A stretch of DNA of 64,000 nucleotides, taken from contig NZ_CP025432.1 of assembly GCF_002847445.1 (NCBI RefSeq), forward strand, positions 1 to 64,000, given 5' to 3'. The DNA comes from Paracoccus zhejiangensis (GTDB taxonomy: Bacteria > Pseudomonadota > Alphaproteobacteria > Rhodobacterales > Rhodobacteraceae). Under the pieces are notes generated by a model. It was given only the letters and a program-made list of their open reading frames with translations, did no database searches and was not told the DNA's origin. Shown here piece by piece: positions 10,270-18,703 of the stretch (within the stretch, counting starts at the first letter, position 1; each line of letters begins with the position of its first letter). Both the position numbers and the translations under genes were made by a program.

Positions 10270-11602
10270 GGGAGTGTCTGAAACTCTGTGTATCTGATCG
10301 GGGCCACGCGGTTATCAGATACGGTCAGGCGTCGAAACGCCCGGTGAACATTATGGCCAGCTGATTGCGGGCCGCAACCCATTCCCGGACAGCGCGGCCG
10401 CCCTTTTCGAAGTTGCGGATAGCCATGAAGATCAGCTTCGTGGCGGCCTCCTCGGTCGGGAAAGAACCCTTGGTCTTCAGCGTTTTCCGCAGCACACGGT
10501 TCAGCGATTCTACGGCATTTGTGGTGTAGATGATCTTCCGGATCGCGGCGCTGAAGGCGTAGAACGGCGTGACCTCGGCCCAGGCCCGACGCCAGGCGGG
10601 GGCGATGGATGGGTATTTCCCGGCCCACTTTTTCTCGAAGGCATCCAGCTGGCGGGCAGCCTCCTCAGCGGTCGGGGCCTCGTAAATGGGGCGCAGGTCA
10701 GCCGCCACGGCCTTGCGATCCTTCCAGCTGCAGAAGTTCATCGAATGCCGGATCAGATGCACGATGCAGGTCTGGACCATGGTCTCTGGGAAGGCCGCAG
10801 TGATCGCCTCGGGAAAGCCCTTCAGCCCGTCAACGACAGCTATCAGGATGTCCTGAACGCCCCGATTGCGCAGCTCGTTCATCACCGACAGCCAGAACTT
10901 CGCGCCCTCATTGTCGGCGATCCACAGGCCCAGAACCTCGCGTTCGCCGTCCCGGGTGACGCCCAGGGCGATGTAGACCGCCTTGTTCTTGACCATCCGG
11001 CTGTCGGCGTCGCGGATCTTCACGCGCAAGGCGTCGAAAATGACGATCGGATACATCCGGTCCAACGCCCGGTGCTGCCATTCCCGGACCTCGTCCAGCA
11101 CGGCATCGGTGACACGGCTGATCAGGTCGGGCGAGACCCGCAGGCCGTAAAGATCCTCCAGATGAGCCTGGATGTCGCGCACCGACAGCCCGGCAGCGTA
11201 GAGCCCGATGATCTTGTCGTCGACGCCATCGATCCGGGTCTGGCCCTTCTTCACAAGTTCCGGTTCAAAGCTGCCCTCCCGGTCGCGCGGCACCGAAAGC
11301 GGCACCTCGCCCTCAGAGCCTTTCACTCGCTTCGTCGCCACCCCGTTGCGCCGGTTGGTCTGTTCCGCCGGCGGCTCAGATCCCGCCTCATAGCCCAGAT
11401 GCGCCGTCAGTTCCGCACCGAGCATCCGTTCCATCAGGCGGATCTTCAGCTCCTTCATAAGTCCTGCATCACCAAGCAGATCTTCAGGCCGCTTACAGTC
11501 CTTCAGCAACTCGTCCAGCAGTTCGTTGGAAATCGTCATCGTCCTTGCTCCTCTCAGGAAGCATGGACCCAATCAGCCATACACAGAAGACCTGACACTC
11601 TC
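10270..11602 (-). mobile_element. Complete IS256-family insertion sequence (1,333 bp)
   Basis: The element is bounded by imperfect inverted repeats. The left end starts GGGAGTGTCTGAAACTCTGT and the right end, read inward, starts GAGAGTGTCAGGTCTTCTGT; 18 of the first 24 bases match. It is flanked by an exact 8-bp duplication and contains one intact transposase gene on the minus strand. Intact ends, transposase and target duplication indicate a recent insertion that may still be mobile. Confidence 0.93.
10325..11539 (-). CDS. IS256-family transposase (mutator type)
   Basis: This 404-residue transposase has the family features: QTNRRNGVATKRVKG near the N-terminus, the catalytic core with the DGLKGF block and FPETMVQTCIVHLIRHS, and the C-terminal IYTTNAVESLNRVLRKTLK containing the catalytic Glu. 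The ATG at 11539 is preferred over the upstream in-frame ATG at 11572 because AGGAG lies 8 bases ahead of it and the protein then begins MTISNELL, as in relatives. It appears intact. Confidence 0.95.
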   Translation of the reverse strand: MTISNELLDELLKDCKRPEDLLGDAGLMKELKIRLMERMLGAELTAHLGYEAGSEPPAEQTNRRNGVATKRVKGSEGEVPLSVPRDREGSFEPELVKKGQTRIDGVDDKIIGLYAAGLSVRDIQAHLEDLYGLRVSPDLISRVTDAVLDEVREWQHRALDRMYPIVIFDALRVKIRDADSRMVKNKAVYIALGVTRDGEREVLGLWIADNEGAKFWLSVMNELRNRGVQDILIAVVDGLKGFPEAITAAFPETMVQTCIVHLIRHSMNFCSWKDRKAVAADLRPIYEAPTAEEAARQLDAFEKKWAGKYPSIAPAWRRAWAEVTPFYAFSAAIRKIIYTTNAVESLNRVLRKTLKTKGSFPTEEAATKLIFMAIRNFEKGGRAVREWVAARNQLAIMFTGRFDA

Positions 11603-11610
11603 GCTGGCCG
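11603..11610 (+). repeat. Target-site duplication of the IS256-family element, right copy
   Basis: Exact repeat of GCTGGCCG found at 10262-10269, directly outside the right inverted repeat. Confidence 0.9.
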
Positions 11611-12296
11611 AAGCCGGCCATACCGGCCCCAGAAACATTCTGGAAAGCGTCCGCCATTACGATCTGCCCGATCCGATCCGGTTCGGGGGCGATGCGCATA
11701 TCAACCATGTCTATCACAAGCTTCACGCCTGCTGCCGTCACGTCCATGCGCCGCTCGATGCCCTGCTGGGACTGATCGCCGATCACGATCTGGCCGACGC
11801 CGACGCGATCACGGTCGAGACGACGAGTGGCGCGCTAAGGATTTCGAACCTTGCGCGGCCAAGCAACCTGACGGATGTGCAATACAGCATCCCTTATTGC
11901 CTTTCCCTCGCCATGGTGAGAGGGCAGGATGGGCTGATGCATCTGCGACAGGATGTGCTGAACGATCATGCTGTCGAAACGCTCGCGCAGCGCGTGTCTC
12001 TGGTTCTGAATCCGTCATTTGACGCCCGCTTCCCACAGGAGACGCTGGCGCGTGTCACGGTCAGAAGCCGAGGGCGGGATGTCGTATCGCCGATAACGGC
12101 GCCGCGCGGCGAGGCCAGCGATCCGCTGACCTGGTGCGACCTTCGGAAAAAGGCCAAGGTGGTCTCCGAGTCTCTCGGTGCGCCGCTGCTTGGCAAGGCC
12201 TTGGACGATCTGGCCGTCAACCTGTCCGCAAACAGGTTGACAGGATTGAGCGATCTCGTCGGCTGCAATCTGGATCAGATGGCGGTCCATCCCTGA
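11611..12296 (+). pseudogene. MmgE/PrpD family protein, 3' part downstream of the IS256-family element
   Basis: This is the continuation of the gene that starts at 9606. It contains the C-terminal PrpD-fold motifs YHKLHACCRHVHAPLDA and DVQYSIPYCLSLAM. The frame matches the 5' part exactly when the IS and one target duplication are removed. PrpD-fold enzymes dehydrate or isomerise hydroxy-acids. Here the natural substrate is unknown, but the position after the transporter genes suggests a step in the same catabolic pathway. Its stop overlaps the convergent opine dehydrogenase gene by 22 bases. Confidence 0.88.
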
Positions 12297-13351
12297 CTGA
12301 CGGCCTTCCGCAGGGTCTCGATCGACACGAAAGCCTCTGCAATCTCGGGCAGGATCTGGTTCTCTGCCGCGAAATCCCGTCCGTAGAGAGACGAGAAGAT
12401 CGTGATTCCCGCCCGGTGCAACGGCACATCGACTTGCGCCAGTTCGGCCAGCCGAACCGTCGTCAGCAAGCCATAGGGCACGTCTTCGGTCACATAGCGC
12501 GTGTCCAGCGAGGTCGGCCCGTTCACCCCCTTGCGCGTGGCGACGATCTGGCGCAGCATCTCGGCCAATGGCCCGATCTCGATCTTGCCGGGCACGGCAT
12601 AGGCTTGGTGGATGCTGCGCGCTTGAACGCCGAAGGCTTCGGCGACCCTCAGTCGCTCGCGGTCCAGATCCTCTAGAAAACGCGCAACGGCAGGAGTTAT
12701 ATATGGCTGCTGTACCCATTCTTCCCCCAGTTCCATCCGCGTTAGATTGAACATTGCGATTCCGTAATGCACCGACGGATTGAGATTGCCCAAATCGACG
12801 CCAATCATGTCTTCGACAAGCGAGAACCGGTCCCCGAACAGGTTGCGGCACAGCGACAGCGCTTCCTCGCCAGCGCTGTGTGGAATGACCGCCATTTCGA
12901 CCTTCGGCCGAAGTAGCGAGATCGAAACCGATGTCGAGCTGGTCTGCCGACCCGTGGACGCAGTAGTATTCCAGGCCACGATGGGGCAATCGAGGCCGCG
13001 CGCTGACAGCAACTTCGACAGATAGAGGGCTGCGAAAGACAGATGCGCGCTGAGAATGATAGTCTGATCAGGGCGCAGGACCGGCGCGATACGATCCATC
13101 ACGTCGCGGTAGCCAAAAGCGGGGATCGCGAAGATGAGGGCCTCGCCATCAGCGAGTTGCTGCGCGGACCTCAATACGTCGACGTCAAACACCCCCTCCA
13201 GCGCGTTGCTCGCTTTCAACAGTGCGCCTTCAGCCAGTTCGGTTCCTCGCTTTCCGCTAGGCGACCAGAGCATCGGGTTGTGGCCCCGATCGGCTAGGAA
13301 GGCTGCATAGCTATAGGCGATGCCACCGGCGCCAATGATTGATACCTGCAT
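12275..13351 (-). CDS. NAD/NADP octopine/nopaline dehydrogenase family protein
   Basis: The 358-residue product starts with a Rossmann motif (VSIIGAGGIAYSYAAFLADRG) and has the opine dehydrogenase C-terminal domain, with NLNPSVHYGIAMFNL carrying the family His and neighbouring substrate-site residues. Such enzymes reduce the imine formed between a keto acid and an amino acid, or run the reverse oxidation. The start at 13351 was chosen over an in-frame ATG at 13411 because it puts the Rossmann fold at the N-terminus. It lies convergent to the PrpD gene. Together with the oxidase subunits it supports an opine-like substrate for this locus. Confidence 0.85.
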   Translation of the reverse strand: MQVSIIGAGGIAYSYAAFLADRGHNPMLWSPSGKRGTELAEGALLKASNALEGVFDVDVLRSAQQLADGEALIFAIPAFGYRDVMDRIAPVLRPDQTIILSAHLSFAALYLSKLLSARGLDCPIVAWNTTASTGRQTSSTSVSISLLRPKVEMAVIPHSAGEEALSLCRNLFGDRFSLVEDMIGVDLGNLNPSVHYGIAMFNLTRMELGEEWVQQPYITPAVARFLEDLDRERLRVAEAFGVQARSIHQAYAVPGKIEIGPLAEMLRQIVATRKGVNGPTSLDTRYVTEDVPYGLLTTVRLAELAQVDVPLHRAGITIFSSLYGRDFAAENQILPEIAEAFVSIETLRKAVSQGWTAI

Positions 13352-13753
13352 GAACGCCCCATCTCCAGTGAATTGCTTCGTGATCAGAGCAGAGTTTGCA
13401 GCATTGAACAAAGTCGAATTATCGTATTCGATATAACCAGAAGCTATGTGCGCCTCCCCGGAGTATGATCAGCGCAAGATCGCTATCGCTCCTGACAAAG
13501 GGCTGCATAGCGATCAGCTTTTACGCGTTCTGAATGTGAACCGCCGTTGGTCCACTTCCCGCCCACTACGCATGTCGTCGCTATCGGTGCGGTGACCACA
13601 GAGCTTGTAGAAGGACGTTCACGCGTAATTGTAGGGTATACCCCAACCTCACAGCCCGAGTGAACAATGAATTGTGGCCGTTATTGGCGGATTGCTGTTT
13701 ATTTTGGGTCCGATCCAAGATAATAAACAGATCATGTCGAAGGTTTACCCAAA
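13352..13753. other. Intergenic region upstream of recombinase, with palindrome
   Basis: No gene is supported in this 400-base stretch between the opine dehydrogenase and the recombinase. It includes a perfect 10-base palindrome GGGTATACCC at 13634-13643 and a putative recombinase site at 13696-13729. Base composition is more AT-rich than its neighbours. Confidence 0.5.
13696..13729. promoter_or_regulatory. Putative recombination (res-like) site next to serine recombinase
   Basis: An imperfect inverted repeat (TGTTTATTTTGG, spacer, CCAAGATAATAAACA) lies 24 bases upstream of the recombinase start. Resolvases bind such AT-rich dyads next to their own genes, where they recombine and also repress transcription. 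The assignment rests only on position and symmetry. Confidence 0.4.
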
Positions 13754-14419
13754 ATGAACACATCCCGCTACATGATCGGCTATGCGCGAACCTCGACCAT
13801 AGACCAGAACCTCGACGCACAGGTGATCGCCCTGAAAGCGGCTGGATGCAGTGTGGTCAGGACCGAGCAGAAGAGCGGAACCAGTCTCGATGGGCGGGAT
13901 GAGCTGAAGGCCATCCTGACGTTCATCCAGGCGGGGGAAACGCTTGTGGTCACGCGCATCGACCGGCTGGCGCGCAGCCTCAGCGATTTGCAGGCCATTG
14001 TCACGAGGCTGAAGGAGAAAGGCGCCCATCTGGCGGCGACGGAGCAGCCTGTCGACACCTCGACCGCGACCGGCAAGGCGTTCTTCGACATGCTCGGGGT
14101 CTTTGCCGAGTTCGAAACCAATCTCAGGCGTGAGCGCCAGGCCGAAGGGATTGCTGCCGCGAAGGTCCGGGGCGTCTACCGTGGGCGCAAGCCAAAGATC
14201 GATATGGACGAGATCCGGGCAAAGCTGAAGGATGGTCAGTCACCAACCAGAATCGCGCGGGACATGAAGATCTCGCGCGGCACGGTCTATAAGGCAAAGG
14301 CGGCCCTCGAAATCAACTCACTGGCCTTGGCAGATCACACACGCCTTGGTGCAGCCTCAAATTCTCGGTTCGAACGGGTGCGGTTCATCCCACCAGGCCG
14401 AGAAACAGAGCCGGGATGA
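13754..14419 (+). CDS. Serine recombinase (resolvase/invertase family)
   Basis: The 221-residue protein has the catalytic YARTST motif with Ser14, the conserved VTRIDRLARSLSDL helix and the AEFETNLRRERQ dimer helix. A C-terminal helix-turn-helix follows (SPTRIARDMKISRGTVYKAK). The last 30 or so residues after the HTH do not look like the family and may come from read-through into neighbouring DNA. It probably resolves cointegrates of a transposon or plasmid, but no matching transposase remains beside it. Confidence 0.92.
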   Translation: MNTSRYMIGYARTSTIDQNLDAQVIALKAAGCSVVRTEQKSGTSLDGRDELKAILTFIQAGETLVVTRIDRLARSLSDLQAIVTRLKEKGAHLAATEQPVDTSTATGKAFFDMLGVFAEFETNLRRERQAEGIAAAKVRGVYRGRKPKIDMDEIRAKLKDGQSPTRIARDMKISRGTVYKAKAALEINSLALADHTRLGAASNSRFERVRFIPPGRETEPG

Positions 14420-14458
14420 ACCCTGTGGTGGGTTACGTACCTTTGTTGGGATGAACCC
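14384..14458. repeat. Inverted and direct copies of GGTTCATCCCA / GGGATGAACC
   Basis: The motif occurs as GGTTCATCCCA near 14384 and as GGGATGAACC near 14411 and again near 14448, overlapping and following the recombinase stop. The closely spaced copies could be a transposon-end or recombinase-binding array, or a hairpin that ends transcription. Confidence 0.4.
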
Positions 14459-14507
14459 CATATGGAGGCCGGTCGGAATGGGGCGCGGAGCCAGCTCGGA
14501 CCGGAGA

Positions 14508-14524
14508 CCTCCGAATATCGGAGG
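14508..14524. terminator. Perfect hairpin between recombinase and toxin gene
   Basis: CCTCCGA, a 3-base loop and TCGGAGG form a perfect 7-base stem between the converging recombinase and toxin genes. There is no T-run on either strand, so termination is only a possibility. Confidence 0.3.
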
Positions 14525-14560
14525 CCGGGCTGGCGGGGGTGGCCTATCACGGGAGCGCCT

Positions 14561-14836
14561 TCATGGCCACATCTGCGCGGCGTGAAGCACTCGCAGCACC
14601 GTCACCGCCGCTGCTGTTTCGGCGTAGACAACGATGTAGTTGGGCCGGACCACCAGCTCTCGTGTCCCCTTTACTCTGCCGGGGCGGCAGCGTTTTGGAT
14701 GCGCTGGAAGCTGTGCCACCTTGCCCTGAATCTCCTCCATCAGGGCAAGGGCCGCATCTGGGTTGTCGTCCGAGATGTAATCGACAATCGCCATCAGATC
14801 CGCCACCGCCGGGGCCTTCCATTCGAGTTCAGGCAC
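14561..14836 (-). CDS. RelE/ParE-family toxin
   Basis: The 91-residue protein shows the ParE/RelE fold signatures: DLMAIVDYISDDNPDAAL near the N-terminus, then RPGRVKGTRELVV and a C-terminal IVVYAETAAAVTVLRVLHAAQ. Members inhibit gyrase (ParE) or cleave ribosome-bound mRNA (RelE). It starts inside the end of the antitoxin gene (8-base overlap), the normal antitoxin-first order for this family. Confidence 0.88.
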   Translation of the reverse strand: MPELEWKAPAVADLMAIVDYISDDNPDAALALMEEIQGKVAQLPAHPKRCRPGRVKGTRELVVRPNYIVVYAETAAAVTVLRVLHAAQMWP

Positions 14837-15122
14837 GGCGCTTCCCGTCGATCAGGGCTCGCGCCTCCTGCATCACTTGGTCATGCGGTGTGGCCGGGCG
14901 GGGATCGGCCAAGGCTTCCTGAACCTTGGCGCGGAACCAAGTGTCATAGGCAGCTGGGTCCGTGGTCAGACCGGCGGGCAGGCCTCCCTCGGCAGCGACC
15001 CGGGTCAGCAGGATGCGCACGGCGTCTGAGAGCGTCAGGCCGACGCCGGACAGGGCGTCGGTTGCTTGTGCCTTGAGCTGGTCGTCTACGCGGACATGGA
15101 GCATCGAGGTTTGGGCGGGCAT
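14829..15122 (-). CDS. RelB/DinJ-family antitoxin
   Basis: This 97-residue protein has the ribbon-helix-helix N-terminal domain (MLHVRVDDQLKAQATDALSG then LTLSDAVRILLTRVA) typical of RelB/DinJ. The start at 15122 is chosen because a strong AGGAGG lies 8 bases ahead of it; the longer frame to 15206 lacks one. It should neutralise the overlapping ParE/RelE toxin and repress the shared promoter. Confidence 0.87.
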   Translation of the reverse strand: MPAQTSMLHVRVDDQLKAQATDALSGVGLTLSDAVRILLTRVAAEGGLPAGLTTDPAAYDTWFRAKVQEALADPRPATPHDQVMQEARALIDGKRRA

Positions 15123-15375
15123 GGGGTGTCCTCCTGTTTCAGAGGCAGAATGTCTCTCAATTGAGATACAGTCAAGCCATGTACCAAATGGCCGCTTTGA
15201 GCCCACTTTGACCGATGCTGCGTAAAGGATGTATCGCTGCTTTCGAGGGCGGTAGAAAACCTGCTTGATCGCAGCCGCGATGCGGAGGGAAAGCAGCGCC
15301 GAGTTGTCGGAACGCGTGAACCAAAAGGCGATCTAATCGAACGATTCAGCGCTTCACCCCGTCTGCGGCTGCCTC

Positions 15376-15702
15376 TCAAATACTGCGCGGTGCCCAGAGA
15401 ATAATACCCGCACCGACAAGGCAAATGACCGCTCCAACTACATCCCATTGATCCGGGCGATGCCCTTCTACGCCCCATAGCCACAGCAGGGACGATACGA
15501 TGTAAACGCCACCGTAGACTGCATAGGCGCGGCCCGCCTGATCGGCGGGGCTGAGCGCCAGTAGCCAGGCGAAAGCGGCAAGGGACAGCATGCCCGGTGC
15601 CAACCAAAACACGCTCTTGTCCAGCCGGAACCAGGCCCAGAAAGCAAAGCATCCGGCAATTTCGGCCAGCGCAGCGGCGAAGTAGATAAGAACCGTCTTC
15701 AT
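15376..15702 (-). CDS. ynfA: YnfA (UPF0060) family small membrane protein
   Basis: The 108-residue protein has four membrane segments and the family features [19 protein letters not shown] and [19 protein letters not shown]. YnfA proteins resemble small multidrug-resistance exporters, but their substrate is not settled. It lies 56 bases downstream of the flavoprotein gene on the same strand, at the distal end of the mercury operon. ATG 15702 gives the normal family length; an in-frame ATG at 15714 is possible. Confidence 0.88.
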   Translation of the reverse strand: MKTVLIYFAAALAEIAGCFAFWAWFRLDKSVFWLAPGMLSLAAFAWLLALSPADQAGRAYAVYGGVYIVSSLLWLWGVEGHRPDQWDVVGAVICLVGAGIILWAPRSI

Positions 15703-15758
15703 CGGGCCAGACATACGTTCCGAGGAGGATCGGGTCTATTGCGAAAAATCTTTCAAAT

Positions 15759-17111
15759 TCAGAGAAGCGAGCCCAAATCCGATCCAACACTTGGATAGGC
15801 CGCCGTCATCGACTTAAGTTGCTTGGCCGCCAGGCCCAGCTTGATTGCCAGCCCGAAGAAATTGATCAGTTCGCCGTATTCCGGGCCGAACAGGTGCGCG
15901 CCGAGGATCTTGCCGTTCGACTTGTCCACGAGGACCTTCGCGGCAGCAGAGGTCTCGCCGATCCGGTAGTTCGAATACCAATCGCCAGTGTCGGTGAACC
16001 GAACATCGACATCATACCCGGCGTCCCTTGCCTCACTTTCCAACATACCGACACGCGCCACTTCCGGGACTGTGAAGACGGCTGTAGGAATACCGGCATA
16101 ATCCGGTGCGGTCTGAGTGTCTTTGAGCATGTTGGAGGCCGCGACCTTCCCTTCGATCACTGCGACTGGCGTCAGCGGCATGCCATCGGTGTCGGCGCAA
16201 TCTCCGGCGGCAAAGACCGCGCTGTTCGTCGTGCTTTGCAGATGCGGGGCTACAACGATGCCCTTGTCGCTGTAATCAACACCAGCCGCCTCAAGATTCA
16301 GATCGGCCAGGGCTGCCACACGGCCCGCGCCATGCACGACCAGATCGGTTTCGATTGTTCGGGTTTCATCGCCCGACTTCACCTCGACAGTGAATGCTCT
16401 ACTGGCTTCCGAGACCGACACGATTTCGGTTTCGCGCATCAGGTCCACGCCGATACCGCCGCTGCGGTCGATCAGCATTTCGACCAGATCGGGATCGAAG
16501 CCGCGTAAGGGCCGGGCGCCACGATCCACGATGATCGGGTTGGCTCCGGCCCGTGCGGCGATATGCGCAAACTCGAAGGACACGAAGCCGCCACCGATAA
16601 AAAGAACCCGATTGGGAAGGGCCTCCAGGTTGAGGAAATCCGTGCTGTCGATCACGAGATCGGCCCCTGTGAAGCTCAGCGGCCTGGGCATGGCACCGGC
16701 GGCCACGAGGAACCGTTCCGACTGATATGCCGTTCCATCGACCTCCAGCGTGTTGCTTCCCGTGAACCGCGCGGCTCCATGCAGGGTTTCGACGCCGTTG
16801 CCCGACAGGCCCTTTTCCATCTTGTCCGGCACGGGATCGGTGAAGCCACGCTTGTGTGCCATCAGATCGGCCCAGTTGATCGACAGATCACCGGGATCGA
16901 TCCCCTTGCCCTGCATGAGCCGTGCCGCGTCCATGATTTCCGCACCGCGCCGCAGGATTTTCTTTGGATCGCAGCCGCGCAATGCGCAGGTGCCGCCGTA
17001 GGGCAGCGCATCGACAATGGCGACACGCCATCCTGCCGCGCCACATTTGTTGGCCGCGGCCACGCCCGCCATGCCCGCCCCGATGACGATCAGGTCGTAG
17101 TCTTCATTCAT
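15759..17111 (-). CDS. FAD-dependent pyridine-nucleotide disulfide oxidoreductase, MerA-related
   Basis: The 450-residue flavoprotein has an FAD motif (LIVIGAGMAGVAAANKCG) and a redox-active disulfide site GGTCALRGCDPKK in the position of the MerA/glutathione reductase motif. It also has an NAD(P) motif (VLFIGGGFVSFEFAHIAARAG) and a C-terminal dimerisation domain. It lacks both the N-terminal heavy-metal domain and the C-terminal Cys pair of true MerA. Lying 22 bases after merA, it is probably cotranscribed and may recycle a low-molecular-weight thiol during mercury stress; that role is inference. Confidence 0.88.
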   Translation of the reverse strand: MNEDYDLIVIGAGMAGVAAANKCGAAGWRVAIVDALPYGGTCALRGCDPKKILRRGAEIMDAARLMQGKGIDPGDLSINWADLMAHKRGFTDPVPDKMEKGLSGNGVETLHGAARFTGSNTLEVDGTAYQSERFLVAAGAMPRPLSFTGADLVIDSTDFLNLEALPNRVLFIGGGFVSFEFAHIAARAGANPIIVDRGARPLRGFDPDLVEMLIDRSGGIGVDLMRETEIVSVSEASRAFTVEVKSGDETRTIETDLVVHGAGRVAALADLNLEAAGVDYSDKGIVVAPHLQSTTNSAVFAAGDCADTDGMPLTPVAVIEGKVAASNMLKDTQTAPDYAGIPTAVFTVPEVARVGMLESEARDAGYDVDVRFTDTGDWYSNYRIGETSAAAKVLVDKSNGKILGAHLFGPEYGELINFFGLAIKLGLAAKQLKSMTAAYPSVGSDLGSLL

Positions 17112-17133
17112 TCTCCGGTCCTTGTCCTGATCT

Positions 17134-18564
17134 TCATCCGGCGCAGCAGCTCAACTTTGCCACGTCCATATCGAAGGTTTGCGCCGCCAGCTTCAGCCCT
17201 TCCACGGTCGTCAGATAGGGGAAGATCGTCTCCCCGAGCGCCTTTGTGGTCATGCCAAACTTCAGCGCCATAACGAGGGTCTGGATCGTATCGGACCCCT
17301 CGGGCGCGATGATCTGGCCGCCAAGCAGCCGGTCGGACTTTCTGTCCGCCACCAGCTTGATCAATCCGCGCGTGTCGCGTGCGGCCAGTGCGCGCGGCAC
17401 CTGATCGAGCGGTACGATGGACGTCTTGACGTCGAGGCCCGCGTCCCGCGCCTGGGCTTCACCGAGACCGACGCCCGCGACCTGCGGGTCGGAAAACACC
17501 ACCCAGGGCATCGCGGCGTTGTCGTAGCGATGGTCTTCGCCGAGAACCGCATTTTTGGCCGCGAGCTTTGCACCATAGGCCGCCATATAGACGAACTGGT
17601 CGCGGTCGGTCACATCGCCTGCGGCATAGATGCCGCGCACCGATGTCTGCATGTCCTCGCCGACGACGATGGACCCACGCGCGTCGGTTTCCACGCCGAT
17701 TGCGTCCAGGCCCATATCTTTGGTATTGGCCCGCCTGCCAGCGGTCGAAACGAGGTGATCCGCCGTCACTTCGACAGGCTTTCCGTTCTGGATCACGCGC
17801 AGTGTCACGCCCGCGTCGTCGCGGCGCACAGTGTCGTAGCTTAACCCGGTCAGAAGAGTGATGCCTTCGGCCTCGAACGCCGCCGCCAATGCCTCCGAGA
17901 CCTCTGGTTCCGCGCCGGGCAACAGATGCGAACGGGCGACAAGCGTGACCTTCACGCCCATGCGGCTCATCATCTGGGCCAGCTCCGCGCCGATGTAGCC
18001 CGCGCCGATGAAGATCAGGCTTTTCGGCAGTACTTCGAGTTCCAGAAGACTGGTGCTGTTGAGCGCGCCGATTTCCTCGATGCCGTCGATGGTCGGCAGA
18101 ACGGGACGCCCGCCCGTGGCGATGATGGTCCTCGGTGCTTTCAGGGTTCGCTCACCGACTGTCACGCCACCTTCGATCAGCCGCGCGGGACCGGCGTCGA
18201 TGTAATCGACATCCTCATATTCCGGCAGAAGGTCCGCGTATTTCTTCTGGCGCAGGGTCGTGACCAGATCGTCCTTGGACTGAACGAGCGTCTGCCAATC
18301 ATCCACTTGTGCCCGTCCCGACAGGCCGGGGAACCGCTTGGCAGCCCCCGCACAGTGCACGGCCTCTGCCGCACGGATCATCGCCTTGGAGGGCACGCAT
18401 CCCACGTTGACGCAAGTTCCGCCGATGGTGCCATGTCCTACGAGGGCGACACGCTTTCCGGCATCCGCGCCGGTAATTGCGGCGGAGAACCCCGCCGATC
18501 CGGCCCCAAGAACGATCAGGTCATAGCCGCCCTGTTCATCGTCGGTTTTGTTCAGGTCTTTCAT
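17134..18564 (-). CDS. merA: Mercuric reductase
   Basis: The 476-residue enzyme carries the MerA active site GGTCVNVGCVPSK, FAD and NAD(P) Rossmann motifs (LIVLGAGSAGFSAAIT and LIFIGAGYIGAELAQ) and the C-terminal vicinal Cys pair (KLSCCAG) that passes Hg(II) to the active site. It reduces Hg(II) to volatile Hg(0) with NADPH in the cytoplasm. It lacks the N-terminal MerP-like domain found in some MerA. The start at 18564 follows the stop of the small ORF by one base. An in-frame ATG at 18582 exists but would overlap that ORF. Confidence 0.96.
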   Translation of the reverse strand: MKDLNKTDDEQGGYDLIVLGAGSAGFSAAITGADAGKRVALVGHGTIGGTCVNVGCVPSKAMIRAAEAVHCAGAAKRFPGLSGRAQVDDWQTLVQSKDDLVTTLRQKKYADLLPEYEDVDYIDAGPARLIEGGVTVGERTLKAPRTIIATGGRPVLPTIDGIEEIGALNSTSLLELEVLPKSLIFIGAGYIGAELAQMMSRMGVKVTLVARSHLLPGAEPEVSEALAAAFEAEGITLLTGLSYDTVRRDDAGVTLRVIQNGKPVEVTADHLVSTAGRRANTKDMGLDAIGVETDARGSIVVGEDMQTSVRGIYAAGDVTDRDQFVYMAAYGAKLAAKNAVLGEDHRYDNAAMPWVVFSDPQVAGVGLGEAQARDAGLDVKTSIVPLDQVPRALAARDTRGLIKLVADRKSDRLLGGQIIAPEGSDTIQTLVMALKFGMTTKALGETIFPYLTTVEGLKLAAQTFDMDVAKLSCCAG

Positions 18565-18565
18565 C

Positions 18566-18703
18566 TCAGCGCGCCTCGCCATGTTCGGGGTCTTTTGGTC
18601 TGGCGGCGAGCAGATATATGACCGCGCCGATGGCGATCAGCGGTGTCAACATGCCGAGGAGGCCGAAGACCATGCCGGTGGCGGTGCAACATCCCATCAT
18701 CAT
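18566..18703 (-). CDS. Small (45 aa) membrane protein with N-terminal Cys pair, in the mer operon
   Basis: This short reading frame begins with ATG overlapping the preceding stop (ATGA) and ends one base before merA, so it is translationally placed as an operon gene. The product starts MMMGCCTATGMVFG and has one hydrophobic segment (about residues 11-33) and a charged tail. The CC pair in or near the membrane recalls the Hg(II)-handling cysteines of MerT, MerF and MerC. It is short enough to be missed by gene callers. Mercury transport is inference. Confidence 0.6.
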   Translation of the reverse strand: MMMGCCTATGMVFGLLGMLTPLIAIGAVIYLLAARPKDPEHGEAR

